Source: Crocodylus rhombifer (taxonomy: Eukaryota > Chordata > Crocodylia > Crocodylidae). From it: a stretch of 64,000 nt of DNA. The notes beneath the pieces are model-generated. The model was not told the DNA's origin and did not search any database. It saw only the letters and a list, made by a program, of their open reading frames with translations. The stretch spans positions 5,164-69,163 of the forward strand of contig JAVSML010001008.1 in the NCBI GenBank assembly GCA_038503035.1, in the 5' to 3' direction. Positions 24,095-35,606 of the stretch are shown here, one piece after another. The position numbers and the translations under genes were made by a program. Positions within the stretch are counted from its first letter, which is position 1, and every line of letters starts with the position of its first letter.

Positions 24095-24162
24095 TCCTAG
24101 CAGGGAATTGAATCAAGCCATGGAGAGGAAGGCACCAAATCCTAAACACTAGCCATCAAGGA
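24095..24162 (-). repeat. tRNA-Glu-like sequence, reverse strand
   Basis: On the minus strand it begins TCCTTGATGGCTAGTGTTTA and aligns with vertebrate tRNA-Glu (TCCCTGGTGGTCTAGTGGTTAGGATTCGG...). It continues with AGGATTTGGTGCC, an anticodon arm with CCTCTCC, then GATTCAATTCC as the B-box and TGCTAGGA as the acceptor 3' side. It is mutated and shortened. It faces the Val-like sequence at 23807-23875 convergently, 220 bp away. Confidence 0.7.
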
Positions 24163-24699
24163 ACTGCCTGAAGCCCCCTTTGCACAGAGCAGTTGCTTTT
24201 TGTTGCTCAGCCTTCCATGAACTTGTTGCTAAGTTGGCTCCTAAGGAAATGATGTCAGTCCACAGAGCAGAGAAGCCCTGTTAGTGGAAGAGTATCTTCT
24301 TGCACTTGACCAGATTGGCAAGCTGGACTGTCTCTACAGTGTCCCATACCATGCCCCCTGCCCAGTCCTCCTGCCCTGCCCCAGCCATATGCTGAACTCT
24401 TTTCAGACCAGGTGGCCCAGAATGTGTCCCTTCAAGGTTGAGGCAGCTGAGTTCTGGCTAAGATCACTGCCAGGTGCCTCAATGGGAGGGCTAAGCTAAG
24501 AAACCTAAAGTGGGGATGAACCAAAGTCCTTGGACCCACCTGGAATCTGTTACAAAGGCTTCCAGAATCTTTGCCTAATGAAGTGTGAGGCTTGGCCAGC
24601 CTCGGTCTTTTGCTCCAGTTGGCTCCCAGCAGATCAGAGAAAGTCTGGCAAATCCAGAAGGGATGCAATGGGGGACATCCTCCCCTCCCCCTGCCTTCA

Positions 24700-25060
24700 T
24701 CTTACATTTTGGACTGGACCATGCTGCAGGAGCCTTGGGGAGGCAGGGTGTTAAAGGCTCCAGAACAGGTAAGAATCCCACTTCCTTTCCCCTCTGTGCT
24801 AAGAGGCACATACCCACCCCATTCTCCTCCCCCCCCACCTGCCTCTCATGCTACTTTTCTTGCTGTCCCAGGGCAAGGGAAGCTTCTGAGCTACTTTTTC
24901 CCACTTCAGCTGTGCTGCACAGCAGCTGGGCTCAGCTAGAACAGCAGCAAGGGAGCATTCCCCATCCCTGTGCTTGCTCTGGGAAGGATCAAGCAAGTCA
25001 AGGGATCTCACCCTACACCCATCACTACTGCCTCTGTCACCATCACAGTTGAGCCCAGCC
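24700..25060 (+). repeat. Second copy of the GC-rich repeat (left-arm orientation)
   Basis: Shares ordered words with 23040-23340: TTCCTTTCCCCTCTGTGCT/AAGAGGCACA, then the CCTGCCTCTCATGCT region, TTGCTGTCCCAGGG, AAGCTTCTGAG, CACTTCAGCTG and CAGCTAGAACAGCAGCAA. Divergence between the copies is substantial. Overlapping open frames on both strands in this block are by-products of its GC-rich composition. Confidence 0.5.
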
Positions 25061-25159
25061 CTATACATGACCAATATATCCAACACAGATAATATCTGCA
25101 GCATTACCTTTAGATATTTCTGGATTGTCTTTGACTATTATGACACAGTGACCCAAACC

Positions 25160-25945
25160 AAATTTCTTGTCTGCTAGGCTGTTGTCATCCATATGCTCCC
25201 TGGTAGCCAACTGTTGTATGGGTATGAAACTTGCATGACATATCAGAAACACCTGAACTCTTTGGAATGATACCATCAGAGGTATCTTTGGAAAATCCTT
25301 CATATCAACCAGAAGGACAGAAGAATGAACACTAGTATTCTAACTCAAGCAAGCACCACCAGCATTGAAGCCATGTTTATATGGCACTAGCTCTCTTGGA
25401 CAGACCATATCATAAAGATGTCTAACAACTGACTCAAAACAATACTATTCTTCTAACTTCTTGATGGTCACTGCCCTAGAGGTGGGCTAAAGAAAAGGTT
25501 CAAGGACAACTTGAAGGTCATTGTGAAGAAATGTAGTATTAACATCAATACTTGGGAGACTCAAGAACTGAATTACTCCAGTGGTGTCATGATGTTTGAC
25601 AAGGCATTTTGAACAAATTTGCCTCACAGACAGATGAGAGAAACAAAGGAAAGAGCTATCTTCAAGAGGAGACTGGATAGGCACCTGGCTGGGGCCTTAT
25701 GACCCCTGCCACCCCCAGTGCTCCTTCCTGCCCGCGGCAGGGGGTCAGACTAGATGATCTGTCTAGGTCCCTTCCGACTCATTGATTCTATGATTCTGTG
25801 ATCTGACATCACCAGGATCTACTCCTTCCACCTGAAACAATTTGCGACATCTACAATTGAACATGCAGATCTCAGAGCGGCGTTCTCAGTCATCTGTGGA
25901 TTCACAATAACTGGAAGACTCTTCCTCCTCATACATATTGATGAT
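25160..25945 (+). mobile_element. Old non-LTR retrotransposon relic, ORF C-terminal region (split by a CR1)
   Basis: One frame from about 25184 reads 'LLYGYETCMTYQKHLNSLE', stop, 'YHQRYLWKILHINQKDR', 'TSILTQASTTSIEAM', 'LSWTDHIIKM', 'PRGGLKKRFKDNLK', 'CSININTWET'. This is the characteristic C-terminal region downstream of the RT in many LINEs (LLYGCETW, HQRCLRxIL, RWxGHVxRM, GGQKKRFKD, DPxxWE). After the CR1 insert, 'VICGFTITGRLFLLIH' near 25890-25937 resembles the terminal ICGRxFxxRIGLxSHxRxH zinc-finger-like motif of these LINEs. Several stops show it is dead. Clade not assigned. Confidence 0.75.
25650..25801 (+). mobile_element. CR1 3' end nested inside the older LINE
   Basis: Translates as 'AIFKRRLDRHLAGAL' and a TGA stop, followed by the CR1 3' UTR with GGGGGTCAGACTAGATGATC, AGGTCCCTTCCGACTC and the terminal repeat ATTGATTCTATGATTCTGTG. 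It is short, only about 150 bp, and much less diverged than its host sequence. The older LINE resumes directly after 25801. Confidence 0.9.
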
Positions 25946-26154
25946 GGCAGCATTCAAACACTTTCTTGTTTGTAAAACAATTGCCAGTTCTAGCAGGAAT
26001 CCCCATTATATGCAAAAAGAATAAATATTGCAAGCTTGAAACAAAAGTTTGCAAACTAAAATAAACTTTTTGTTTCTACTTACCCAGTCTGTGAGTCACT
26101 GGCCTGAGTGGGGATGTTTCTTAGTACATGTTTATTTAAACATTAAGACTAAAT

Positions 26155-26445
26155 CCTGGGGTAGATTTAGACAGTAGTTGCTGCATCTGCACAAGATGCT
26201 GATTGCACAGTTGTTACTGTACAAACATTTAGTACTTGCATACCTAAGCACTAAATGACTGCACAGTAACCAGCATTTCTGTGAAGTTGCGTCCCCTCAT
26301 GGCTTTCTGGTAATGCTGACTTCACAGTAGCTCATTACTACTGTGCAGTAGCATTCTGTCATGGTTTGTGCCTCGTGACACTACTGCGCAGTAGTAAAGA
26401 GCTACTGCATAGTACTTATGAGCTACTGATCAGTATCTCATGTCA
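26155..26445. mobile_element. Fold-back MITE-like repeat with ACTACTGNGCAGTAG hairpin
   Basis: Arms at 26324-26351 and 26381-26407 are complementary (CAGTAGCTCATTACTACTGT... against CTACTGCGCAGTAGTAAAGA...). CTACTGCGCAGTAG is itself a perfect 14-bp palindrome. Several shorter copies of GCACAGTA/TACTGTGC are spread over the block. Ends and TSD not determined. Confidence 0.5.
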
Positions 26446-26956
26446 ACGGGGACACTATGTTTCTTTTTTGACATTATGCCTTATTTCAACTTTTCTTTCT
26501 TTCTGTGTTTGACTTGTTCAACTGGAGGAGGCATCTAAATTATTGTCAGAACCTAGGTTCTTTGTAGTATCATGTTTCTGGCTCCTTGGGGAGATGAATT
26601 TGTGAAGTATCTATCAGATACACAGCACAGTGGGTATCTAGGCACAGTAAACAGCTACACTACACTGAAAAGGTGTGCCAGCTATTTGCTGATACTCTTA
26701 TTCCAAGGGGCGCTACTCCTCCAGTCAGCTGGTTGGGACCATCAGAATGTTCCAGTGGATCAGAAGAGAGGTGTTCTTTGAAGTAAAAGCCATAGCAAGC
26801 AACTAAGTGGATCATTCCTCATTCAGCAACCTGCTGTGAATTGAGTGGGCTGTGACCCACCCTTATATGAAAAAATCCATTTTCTATTGTACCATGTAAC
26901 CATAAATTTAAAATTCCTCACCAGTTCTAATCTCAGTCAATGCTATGCTGTTGCCT

Positions 26957-26957
<1 letters not shown>

Positions 26958-26988
<31 letters not shown>
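26958..26988. repeat. (TGC)10 trinucleotide repeat
   Basis: Ten uninterrupted TGC units, about 31 bp, not in any supported coding frame. Confidence 0.95.
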
Positions 26989-28407
26989 AACTAGGATCAA
27001 GAAACAGTGTCAAATGTTCCCTTAAGCATGTTCAGCAAGGATTTTACATATGTGATAGTATGTAGAATTTTAGAAAAGGCACCTAGAATACCGGATACAT
27101 TGTCAGATTAAAAATGTATTCATGCAACCTAAATGGTGATGCAGTATGCTTGTTCTCAGATGTCAGTGCTGAGGTTGTTACGCATTTAACAGCAGTGCTG
27201 GACATCCTCCTATTGCTGACTTCAAGTCAGAAGACCCCATTCAAAACCTGCTTCTCTGCAACAGTGTATTGAGAGACCTGCTAAAAGAATTACATCTTTA
27301 TTTTTTTAATTTTAAAAAGGGATAGCTAAAGTCAGATCCATAAGTGTTTGCTCTTAAAGGCATACTAAAAGAGGTTGTTGCAGGTTTACATCTATAGAAA
27401 CTGATGGTATATGTGTTCTTAGTGGAATATTGACAAGTTAAGTTGGGAAATGAGCAAAGTATTATCAAGAAAGGTTACTCAACCTTCTTCATCTTTCAGG
27501 GAGCTGTTCTGTTTTGCCTCTTTAAACAGCCCTTTCCCCAACAGTTCATTCCTCTGTGGGTTTCTGCTTTCCAGTTGCCAGTCTAGAAAATACCAGGGGA
27601 CCAAAGGAATGAAACTCCAACAAGGTGGGGGAAAAATTAAGCCTCATCTTAAGGATTTCAAGGGGACTCATGGCTCCTTATACCACTGTAAGATTTTTAT
27701 TGTGTCCCTAGACATCACAAAAGGGATTTTCATCATAACTACAACCAAGTCTGTGATAAGGAGAGATGCAAATTTAGTCCCTATCCTCTTTCAGAAGGAC
27801 ATGAGATTGAAAAGAACCTTTTGATATATCCAGTTCCATGGACTGATATCAAAGTTTGCATTGTATAATCCCTTTTCCTAAACTTATTAAACCCATCTAG
27901 AACATGGTTAGGTGCTTTGTTTTCACTCTTTCTTTCTTGTAGGTGGAACATGTAGGATTTTGAAAATGGAGGAGGTGGCGGGGTGCAGGTGGTGTGGTTT
28001 ATCATTCCATCACATAATGCATATTTTTTTCTCAAATTAGGAAGAAACTAGAAGCTTTGCTAATGTGCTGGGAGCCTAGTACATTCTTTTTCAGTTTATG
28101 ACCCAAGCAAAAATAAGTATGACTGAGTCTCTTGGGGCTGACTGCCAGCTCTAGGTTAGGTAGGCACCTGATGCTGGAGGAGTTACAGCTATTGCCACCA
28201 CCCATCCTGGCCATGGACAAAACCATTTCCAGCAGCTCCACACATTAGTCCCCCAGACACTCCACCATGACTGCCTGCCCTTTATACATTTCTTGTCCCA
28301 CTTCAAATGCTATCTGGATCCACTCTGTCCCCATTAGCCCAGAAATCCTCATGCTGAGCTCCATTTCACCTGAATAGAAGTGTACTGTCCCTGCTGGGTA
28401 GTTTGCA
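26989..28407. other. No gene recognised
   Basis: Mixed composition. The open frame at 27450-27824 (124 codons) shows no domain or splice context. Nothing else recognised. Confidence 0.5.
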
Positions 28408-29548
28408 TAGACTCATAAAAAATTAGGGTTAGAAAGGACCTCAGGAGGTCATCTAATCCAATCCCCTACTCAAAGCAGGAAAAGACCCAACTAGAACACC
28501 CCAGCCAAAGCTTTGTCTAGCTGGGTTTTGAAAACCCCAAGGATGGAGCTTCTACCACCTCTCTGGGTAACCTGTTCCAGTGTTTTACTACCTTCCTAGT
28601 GAGAAAATTCTTCCCAACATCTAACCTAAATTTCCTTTCCTGCAACTTGAGACCATTGCTCCTTGTTCTGTCATCTGCCATCACAGTGAATAGCTTAGCT
28701 CCATTCTCTTTTGAACTCCCCTTCCAGTAGTTGAAGAATGCTATTAACACTCCTCTCAGTCTCCTCTTCTCTAGACTAAATGTGCCTAGTTCCCTCAGTC
28801 TTTTTTTATAAGTCATGTCCCCCAGCCCCCTCACCATTTTTGTTGCCCTCTGCTGGACTCTCTCCAAATTGTTCACATCCTTTCTGTAGTGGAGGACCCA
28901 AAACTGAACACAGTCCTCCAGATGTGGTCTCACCAGTACTGAATAGAGGGGAATAATCACTTACCTTGACCTACAGGCAACACAGCTACCAATGCCCAGT
29001 ATGCCATTATCCTTCTTGGCAATTAGGGCATACTGCTGACCCAAATTCAGCTTATTGCCCACTGTAACCCCCAGGTTCTGATGCCCAGCCAGTCAGCCCG
29101 CAGCTTGTTCTGGTGCATGGGATTGTGCTGTTCTAAGTGCAGGACTTTGCACTTGTCCTTATTGAACCTCAAGAGATTTCTTTTGGCTCAATCCTCCAAT
29201 TGGTCTAGGTCACTGATCCTAGCCCTGTCCTCCAGTGCATCTACTACTCCCCCCAGCCTGGTGTCATCTCCAAACTTGCTGAGGGTGCACTCTGTGCCAT
29301 CTTCCAAGTCATTGATGAAGATGTTGAACAAAACCAGTCTCAGGACTGATCTCTGGGTCACTCTATTTGAAAGCAGCTGCCAACTAGACATGGACCCCAT
29401 TGATCACTACTCTCTGAGCCCAATGCTCCAACCAATTTTCTACAACTTACAGTCCATTGATCTAGCCCATACTTCCTTCACTTGCCTGGGAGACAGTCTG
29501 AAAAGCCTTGTTACAAATCAAGGGACATCACATCCACCGGTGTATCTT
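28408..29548 (-). mobile_element. CR1 LINE, 5'-truncated, reverse strand
   Basis: Minus-strand reading: a decayed 'VDVxxLDLxQGFS' at the 5' edge near 29545-29505, 'QRSVLRLVLFNIFINDLEDG' near 29350, 'LSKFGDDTRLGG' near 29285-29245 (FADD changed to FGDD), a region with 'LEDRARI', then a long clean frame 28517-28960 with '[17 protein letters not shown]', '[14 protein letters not shown]', '[14 protein letters not shown]' and '[24 protein letters not shown]'. The 3' UTR runs to a terminal TTATGAGTCTATG near 28408. RT catalytic residues are mutated, so it is inactive. The FGDD reading and the loss of the SGVPQG core show decay. Confidence 0.9.
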
Positions 29549-32500
29549 GAGTTTCTTTTAACATTCAGTTCAGCAGGAATCAAAGGGGAAGTGACTGCAC
29601 CCCTAAACTCCTCCCTAGGTCATCTCCCATCAAGTAGTTATTTGTTGGTCCTTCTCTTTTCTTTTCTTTTTTTTTTTAATTATTTAAGAATAAGAATCTA
29701 ATGAGGCAGCTGTTACATATAACAGACTTTAAATATGTCTAGTTTTGCTTAAACATATTAGAAATATAGAGCTACTTCAAAATGGAATTGTGTTTTCTGG
29801 GCATGTGATTGGTGCAGAATATTGCTTACTCATGGAAAAGTAATTTTATGTTATTAATAAAGCTAAATATTTTTAAATACTTCTGAGAGAATTTGTGTCT
29901 ATGGAGGAACAACATCCTGGGTATGTTAGCCCACATCTTAATATTACAATTTTCTTTTCTACAAGTTTCTTTTCTAGCACCAAAAGGGAAAATCTCGCAG
30001 CATATTTTTCTGAAAGGAAGTTTGGAGATTAGGCTTTACCCCACAAATCGATAGGATGTATCACATCCTATACAAAGGAGAAAAAAACCATAAGTAGAAA
30101 CTTTATCTCTAAAATTAAATTTATCCTTAGGAAATACAGTCAAAACTATTTGATGGCTGCCTCTGTTTCTGGCAAAGTTTCTTCAGTATAGTAAAAGTAC
30201 ACTATTCTTTTTAGCCTTTGCTACTGTTGAGTAAAGGCAAACTTGCTTTCTATGAAGAGGGTAAAGAACTTAAAATATAAGCACAATAAGATTCCTACAA
30301 TTCCTTATCTGTGTTTGATGTAGAAAGTATTAGACTGCTCCCCTTTCCCTCCATTAAGCAGTGTGTTCTGGGAAACTGTTAGGATATCTGATTTTAAACT
30401 TAGAAATTTAAGTAATATTGAAACAGCACAATTAAGGTATTTTTTAAGGCAGAGTATTGTAGTGCAGAAAGTTGTTTTTGTTTTTTAATAAGAAAGACCC
30501 CTTGGGTGAATCTATTGATGAGGTAAAGGATATGCTTAACTTAATTACCTGGAACTTCATGTTTAAGTGCTGGATACAAACAAACATAATGAGCATCTAG
30601 GTAAAATAAATTTAGTATTCTTAAGTGTTTTACACTGTCTAGGAGATGGAGCTTTTCTCTGTAAGTTACAATGCCTGTCTTTTTAGAAGATTTAGCATTA
30701 GACTTTCTTTTTTTTTATTTTGTCATTATGACCATGATTTTTTTCTATTTTATTTAAGAAATAAAATTATTTACCTATAGACAATGACTTGGAAAAAGAA
30801 CAGCATAATGATTAGGAGTAATTTCAAGACATCACAATATACATTTTTAAGTAAATTGCTGTTTGATTTTATTAATTGTAAACACATTAATAAAGATGCC
30901 CAGTGCCAAAAGGAAAAGGGTATGCCTGTCTCAGGGGAATATTACCCTTTCTTATCTATAGGCTTGATTTTGTATTCACCATCTGTAGTGCCCTACATGT
31001 TTTAAACATCTGAACCAAAGATTAGGTATATACTGTAAGCTAAGATTCCTCTCTCAAATTATTCCCAAGTATTCTATGTTATCTAAATGAAGCCGTTTAC
31101 AGGATTGTTTATATGGTAAAATAAGCCAAAACTCAGTAAGTGGCCCTCCGCCCAAAAGAGCTGTCTTCCCCTGCCCAAGCTTGATCTTTCAGCTAGGTTG
31201 AGGATTTCTGTGCAACACGAGTTTGTGCCGGGGGAGACATAGAAATCATAGAAAACACAATGGCAGTGATCAGGAAATTTTGAAGGTGATGTCCACTCCT
31301 TCCTTAATATTTGTTTAACCTTTTATTCCCACATAGCAGAGCTAGGGGCACTGAACCAGCCTCTACCTTTCATCTGCCTATTAACATAATTTTTTTAATG
31401 TAAGCCTTTTCTTCCCCCATTTTGAATTAATGTTTTTTCAAGGTAGGCATTCTGATACAAAAGGGATTATGCAAACTACAGAGGTTCTTTCAGAGATATT
31501 AAAGACCTAATGGAAAAAAAAAACAGTCTATAGGATGATCATTCTTTACTTTGAAGCTAGAAGAAAGCTTTTCTTTTCCAGAGTAACAAATAGCATCCTG
31601 CATCTAGTTAGCATAATCAATTTATCAAGATAATTTTATAAAGTTGTAATTATAGCAGTGCAGAAAGAGTTCCCAAGGATTGCAGCTGATGTAAGCTTTT
31701 AGTTTACTTTATGCCAGAAGAAGGGACAATTGACAGTACCATCAGCCTCTTTAATCATTTTGTCAAAATGCATTATGTCCCTGTCAATATCAAGAGGATA
31801 AACACTGTAGTCAATCTGCAATAAAATAAGCACTTCTGCTTTCAGGTGCCCAGCTGTTAATTGAACCAAATCGTTATAGCTTTATTTATTTTACCTTTAT
31901 ATGATATTTGTGATTATGCAAATTATGTAATTATATGGTTATGTAATGAAATTTGTTCTAAAGGGAGGGTTTTCTCTTTTTTTCCTTTGTCAGCCATTAT
32001 GGAATTTGCTGGGTGTATTTAGCAGTAGGCTCAGTCTAAATGCACTGTTACGCTGAGCCAGCAGAGATTAAACTAAATGAGAATACACCAGCTATAAATT
32101 TAACAAAGTGTTCATTTTCTAAAGTGACTGCTTTATGCATCTGCAAATGGAAAGAAATAGAGCATCCAGCTCTTAATTTTTTTCTACACAAATAAAAATT
32201 TTAGTGGTGAAAGGATTCGATTAGTGTCTTTGAGTGGTTAGCTTTACTTTTCGGTGCTAGAATAGGATACATTATGCATAAATGGGGGTGAGATTATATA
32301 AAACCTGTGTATTATGAAGTTTGAGTACAAATTAATTGTTAATTTTTTAATCTCTTTATCTGCATTAGAAAGGTTTTACTGTAAGTGACTGAACTGCACT
32401 CTTTAATAGATTTCTATATTTTAATGATCTGTGTTGAGGCAGTGTATTGTAAAGCTTCAGTGATGCATGTAAAATCCAGTTTGAGTAGTATGTTTATTTG

Positions 32501-33724
32501 GGACTAGATCCAGGTCCTGCTCAAGTCAAAAGGAAGCACCCATTTACTAGAATGGATCAGAATCAAGCTCTTGGGAACCAGCAGTTCTTGAATGGAAGTC
32601 AGTTGCAAAACTAACATTGAATTTAGAAGTAGGAGTAGATTTTTACAGCAACCACTCAAAATAAGCAGATGCCAAGAGAAGACAAATAACTCCCTAAGTC
32701 TAAAAACAGCAAGTTATTTAGAATCCAATTAGTCTGTTTATTATAATTAGACATATCGCTATGAAAAAGAGGCTACTTCCAACCATCAAAGCTACAACCC
32801 CAGATCTTCCTTTCCAGCAGAAATAATTCAAACTTTAAAAATCTGACTATTAATATTTTATAGTGAAATTAACCCCTCTCACTCAGTGTAAAAAGTGAAA
32901 CTGACCATTATTTACTGGAATTGGCTTGTAAATTATGTGACTTGACATAGGTTAGACCTTTACTAAAGTTCTGTATCCAGACTATGCTTCCAATTGCTGG
33001 TAATCTGCAAATGGTTCAGAATAAAGGAATGAAACATGCTTTACTGTGAGTCACTAAAGAAGCTTAATCTATTTAATTTATTCAATAAATAGTTAAGGCA
33101 TAACTTGGTCACAATGCCAAAATACCTCCATTAAGATAACATGTTATAATTTAATCTCATAGCAAAAAGTCTAATGAGATCCAAAAAATGGTAGTTTAAG
33201 CCAGGCACGGCCAAAAAAAACTAAGAAAGATACAAACTCCATTTTTCCAGCAAGAGTAAATAAATATAAATTTGTACTACATTAAGTTTAAGCTACAGCT
33301 GGATGTCTTTCCATAAAATATGCTACATCTCAAACAGAAATTTGGCTTTCTGCAGATATCTGTGAATGAGGTTTTACTGCCTGAAAGGAAATCAGACTAT
33401 ATATTCACAGTGATTTCTTCCAGTTGCAATGAATCTGTGACTTCCTTCCAGTTGAGCTTTTTATATATCAAGTTTCCCTCACTCTCCCTGACTGAAGTCT
33501 TAGTAGTTCTATTTAAAATTGTAGTCTGATAGAGTGATGATATATCTTTGTTCACGTAACATTGAATATGCTCAGAAAAATAGAGGCACAACATTGTAGA
33601 AAAATAAGATTTCATTTCATGAACATTATAGGAAAATGCAATATGAATGCCAATTCTTTATTCAGTTGTACTATGGGGCATGCTAAAATTTTTCTCCAGT
33701 AACATTCTGAATGTTGAATTGTCT
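29549..33724. other. No gene recognised; repeat-poor AT-rich stretch
   Basis: About 4 kb without any transposable element that I can recognise, which is unusual in this window. The stretch from about 31840 to 32200 contains several homeodomain- and POU-type words (GTTAATTGAA, TTATGCAAATTATG, GTAATTATAT), compatible with a conserved non-coding element, but conservation cannot be judged from one sequence. Confidence 0.45.
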
Positions 33725-33960
33725 ACATAATAAACTTACCGTGCTGGACAGCGGCGTCTTCAAGGCCATTGCTTGCTCTTGGCAGGCTGCCTTCTAAACC
33801 AACCATATAGTTGCTTACATATGGTCCTTCAGGTGGGCTAATTGGTCCTGTTACACAGCACAGCCAATTAGCCCACCCAAAGCACTACACAGACATGACT
33901 GTATTGCTTCTGATTGAGGGGGTGGATTGCTTGAAGCACATGGTATGCCTGAGGGCTTCG
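33725..33960. repeat. Short repeat with a 15-bp stem hairpin
   Basis: GC-richer block with inverted arms AGGTGGGCTAATTGG (33831-33845) and CCAATTAGCCCACCC (33864-33878), separated by an 18-nt loop. The words GGGTGGGCTAA and GTGAGCTAATTAG recur near 53049-53095, suggesting an interspersed family. Family not recognised. Confidence 0.4.
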
Positions 33961-35429
33961 GAGCCAAAGACAGGAAATTTACTTTATTAGCATGATCAAA
34001 TAGTATTATATGATCAAGTATATTTTTCGCCTTTTAGCAGTGAGTCACATGATATGGTAAATGTCTCCATAAAGAATGTGAGGTATTAGAAATAATATTA
34101 GTAAAAGATATATAGCTGCATGGTATAGGCTCATGTATAAGAATACTCCAGAAGAAAAGACTGCTATATATTGACATTGTTAGGGACTGATACATCTAGC
34201 TTCCTTGCAAATTTCAAGTGCTGTTTCTTTACAGATGTCCTAGTATGCTTATATTAACCTGGTGGCAGTAAACCAAGTTGTAAAATTTTATTAGCTCTAG
34301 TGACACTTTTTTGGAAGCCTAAATAAACCTAAAAAAAGATATCTAGGCTCGCAATTTCAGTATATACCAGGCTGTGCTAAAATTATTCAGCTGATAAGGC
34401 CATACCCTGCTGTCTCTTGACAGCAGGCATATTACCACTGGGAGGTAGCCTCATCTTGAAATGCATAAAGATCCTCTTGAGTCTTTGAAATAAGCCAGGG
34501 GGAGCTTCTTTCCAAAACTGTTGCTTAGATGTCAGTTCTCTTTCTTCTTTACTAGGACATTTAAAGTGGCTGCATATGATATTTATTACTTTTATTTTTG
34601 TCCTATCTGGGCCTCTTGCTACTACAAACACATCAATCTGTTTCTTGGCACTAGAACAGAACAATTCTTAACCTATATGCTCATCAGCTTTGAATCATTT
34701 CTAGCAATCACAAATCCTATTTTCACACAGTTTTTATTAGCTTTAGTGGGAGCTACCGTGTAACATCATGGGACAGATTGTAGCCCTCAGTTTCACCCAG
34801 CACTAAAGTAAAAAATTTAAACTCATGTATAAGTGTAAAACCAAATATTCAGTTGCGTTAGTATGTTTTCATGTGTCTGTTCTTAAAGAAGTAAAGCTTG
34901 TCTATCTCACTACAGCTGCCTTCACTTTCAAAAATTCATCTTTCAGTAGGTGTCATTAAGTCATTTCAAGAATGTGAAAGCAGCACTTAGTCTAGGAGAT
35001 TAGTTCTTTTGGAAAGAAACCTACATTACAAGTAAAACACTTCAAGCCCAATTTTTATTTTCAAATGTGTTGTGAATCTTTTTGCTGTCAAAATGTAATC
35101 AACCCGCATATTTCAGATTTTTTACATTACAATGTCAGGCCCACTTCACCAAAAATATATGATGTTCGTTGAGATGCTGAGCTACACTGAGGGAACATCA
35201 AATCAAACCTTGCAACTGTAAATTTGCAGACATACATGTAATGTATTAACCATATTTAAATTATTTTTAATTATTCATCAAGTCTTTAATTAGATGCCAA
35301 GAAACAGTGAAATGGCAGCTTCAGACCTCATTTTTAGTTCTTATTTTCTTGTAGTACTGAAATAGATGCATAGAGTCTTAGGACAGTCAGTGCCATTATT
35401 TTACCTAGGAATACAGCAACATTTTGTTT
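33961..35429. other. No gene recognised
   Basis: AT-rich unique sequence; no exon or repeat family recognised. Confidence 0.5.
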
Positions 35430-35566
35430 TAGGATCATACATTTGTAGGAAAGTAGGGCTAAAAGGAAGTTCATGAGGTCACCTAGTTTGGCTCCCTTAC
35501 TCAAGACAGGATCATTGTTGACTAAACCATGCTAGCCAAGTGTCTACCTAATCTGCTCTTGAAAAC
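35430..35566 (-). mobile_element. CR1 3' UTR relic, reverse strand
   Basis: On the plus strand the words AGGATCATACATTTGTAGGA, AGTAGGGCTAAAAGGAAGTT, CATGAGGTCACCTAGTTTGG, TCAAGACAGGATCATTG and TCTACCTAATCTGCTCTTGA follow the order of the CR1 3' end read in reverse (ATCATAGA, GGGCTGGAAGGGACCTC, GAGGTCATCTAGTCC, GGCAGGA, CTAACCTGTTCTTAAA). Diverged and very short. Confidence 0.7.
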
Positions 35567-35606
35567 TTTTTTTTCCCTTCATTTTAGCATTTCGTGATGA
35601 ATGAAG

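Noticed and set aside
23807..24162. Functional tRNA genes
   Set aside because: Both tRNA-like sequences carry anticodon, loop and B-box mutations; better explained as pseudogenes or tRNA-derived repeats.
24585..25052. 155-codon open frame on the plus strand
   Set aside because: GC-rich repeat block with open frames on both strands; no conserved domain.
29081..29701. 206-codon open frame opposite the CR1 at 28408-29548
   Set aside because: Antisense shadow of a reverse-strand CR1; the real motifs (FINDLEDG, FGDD) are on the minus strand.
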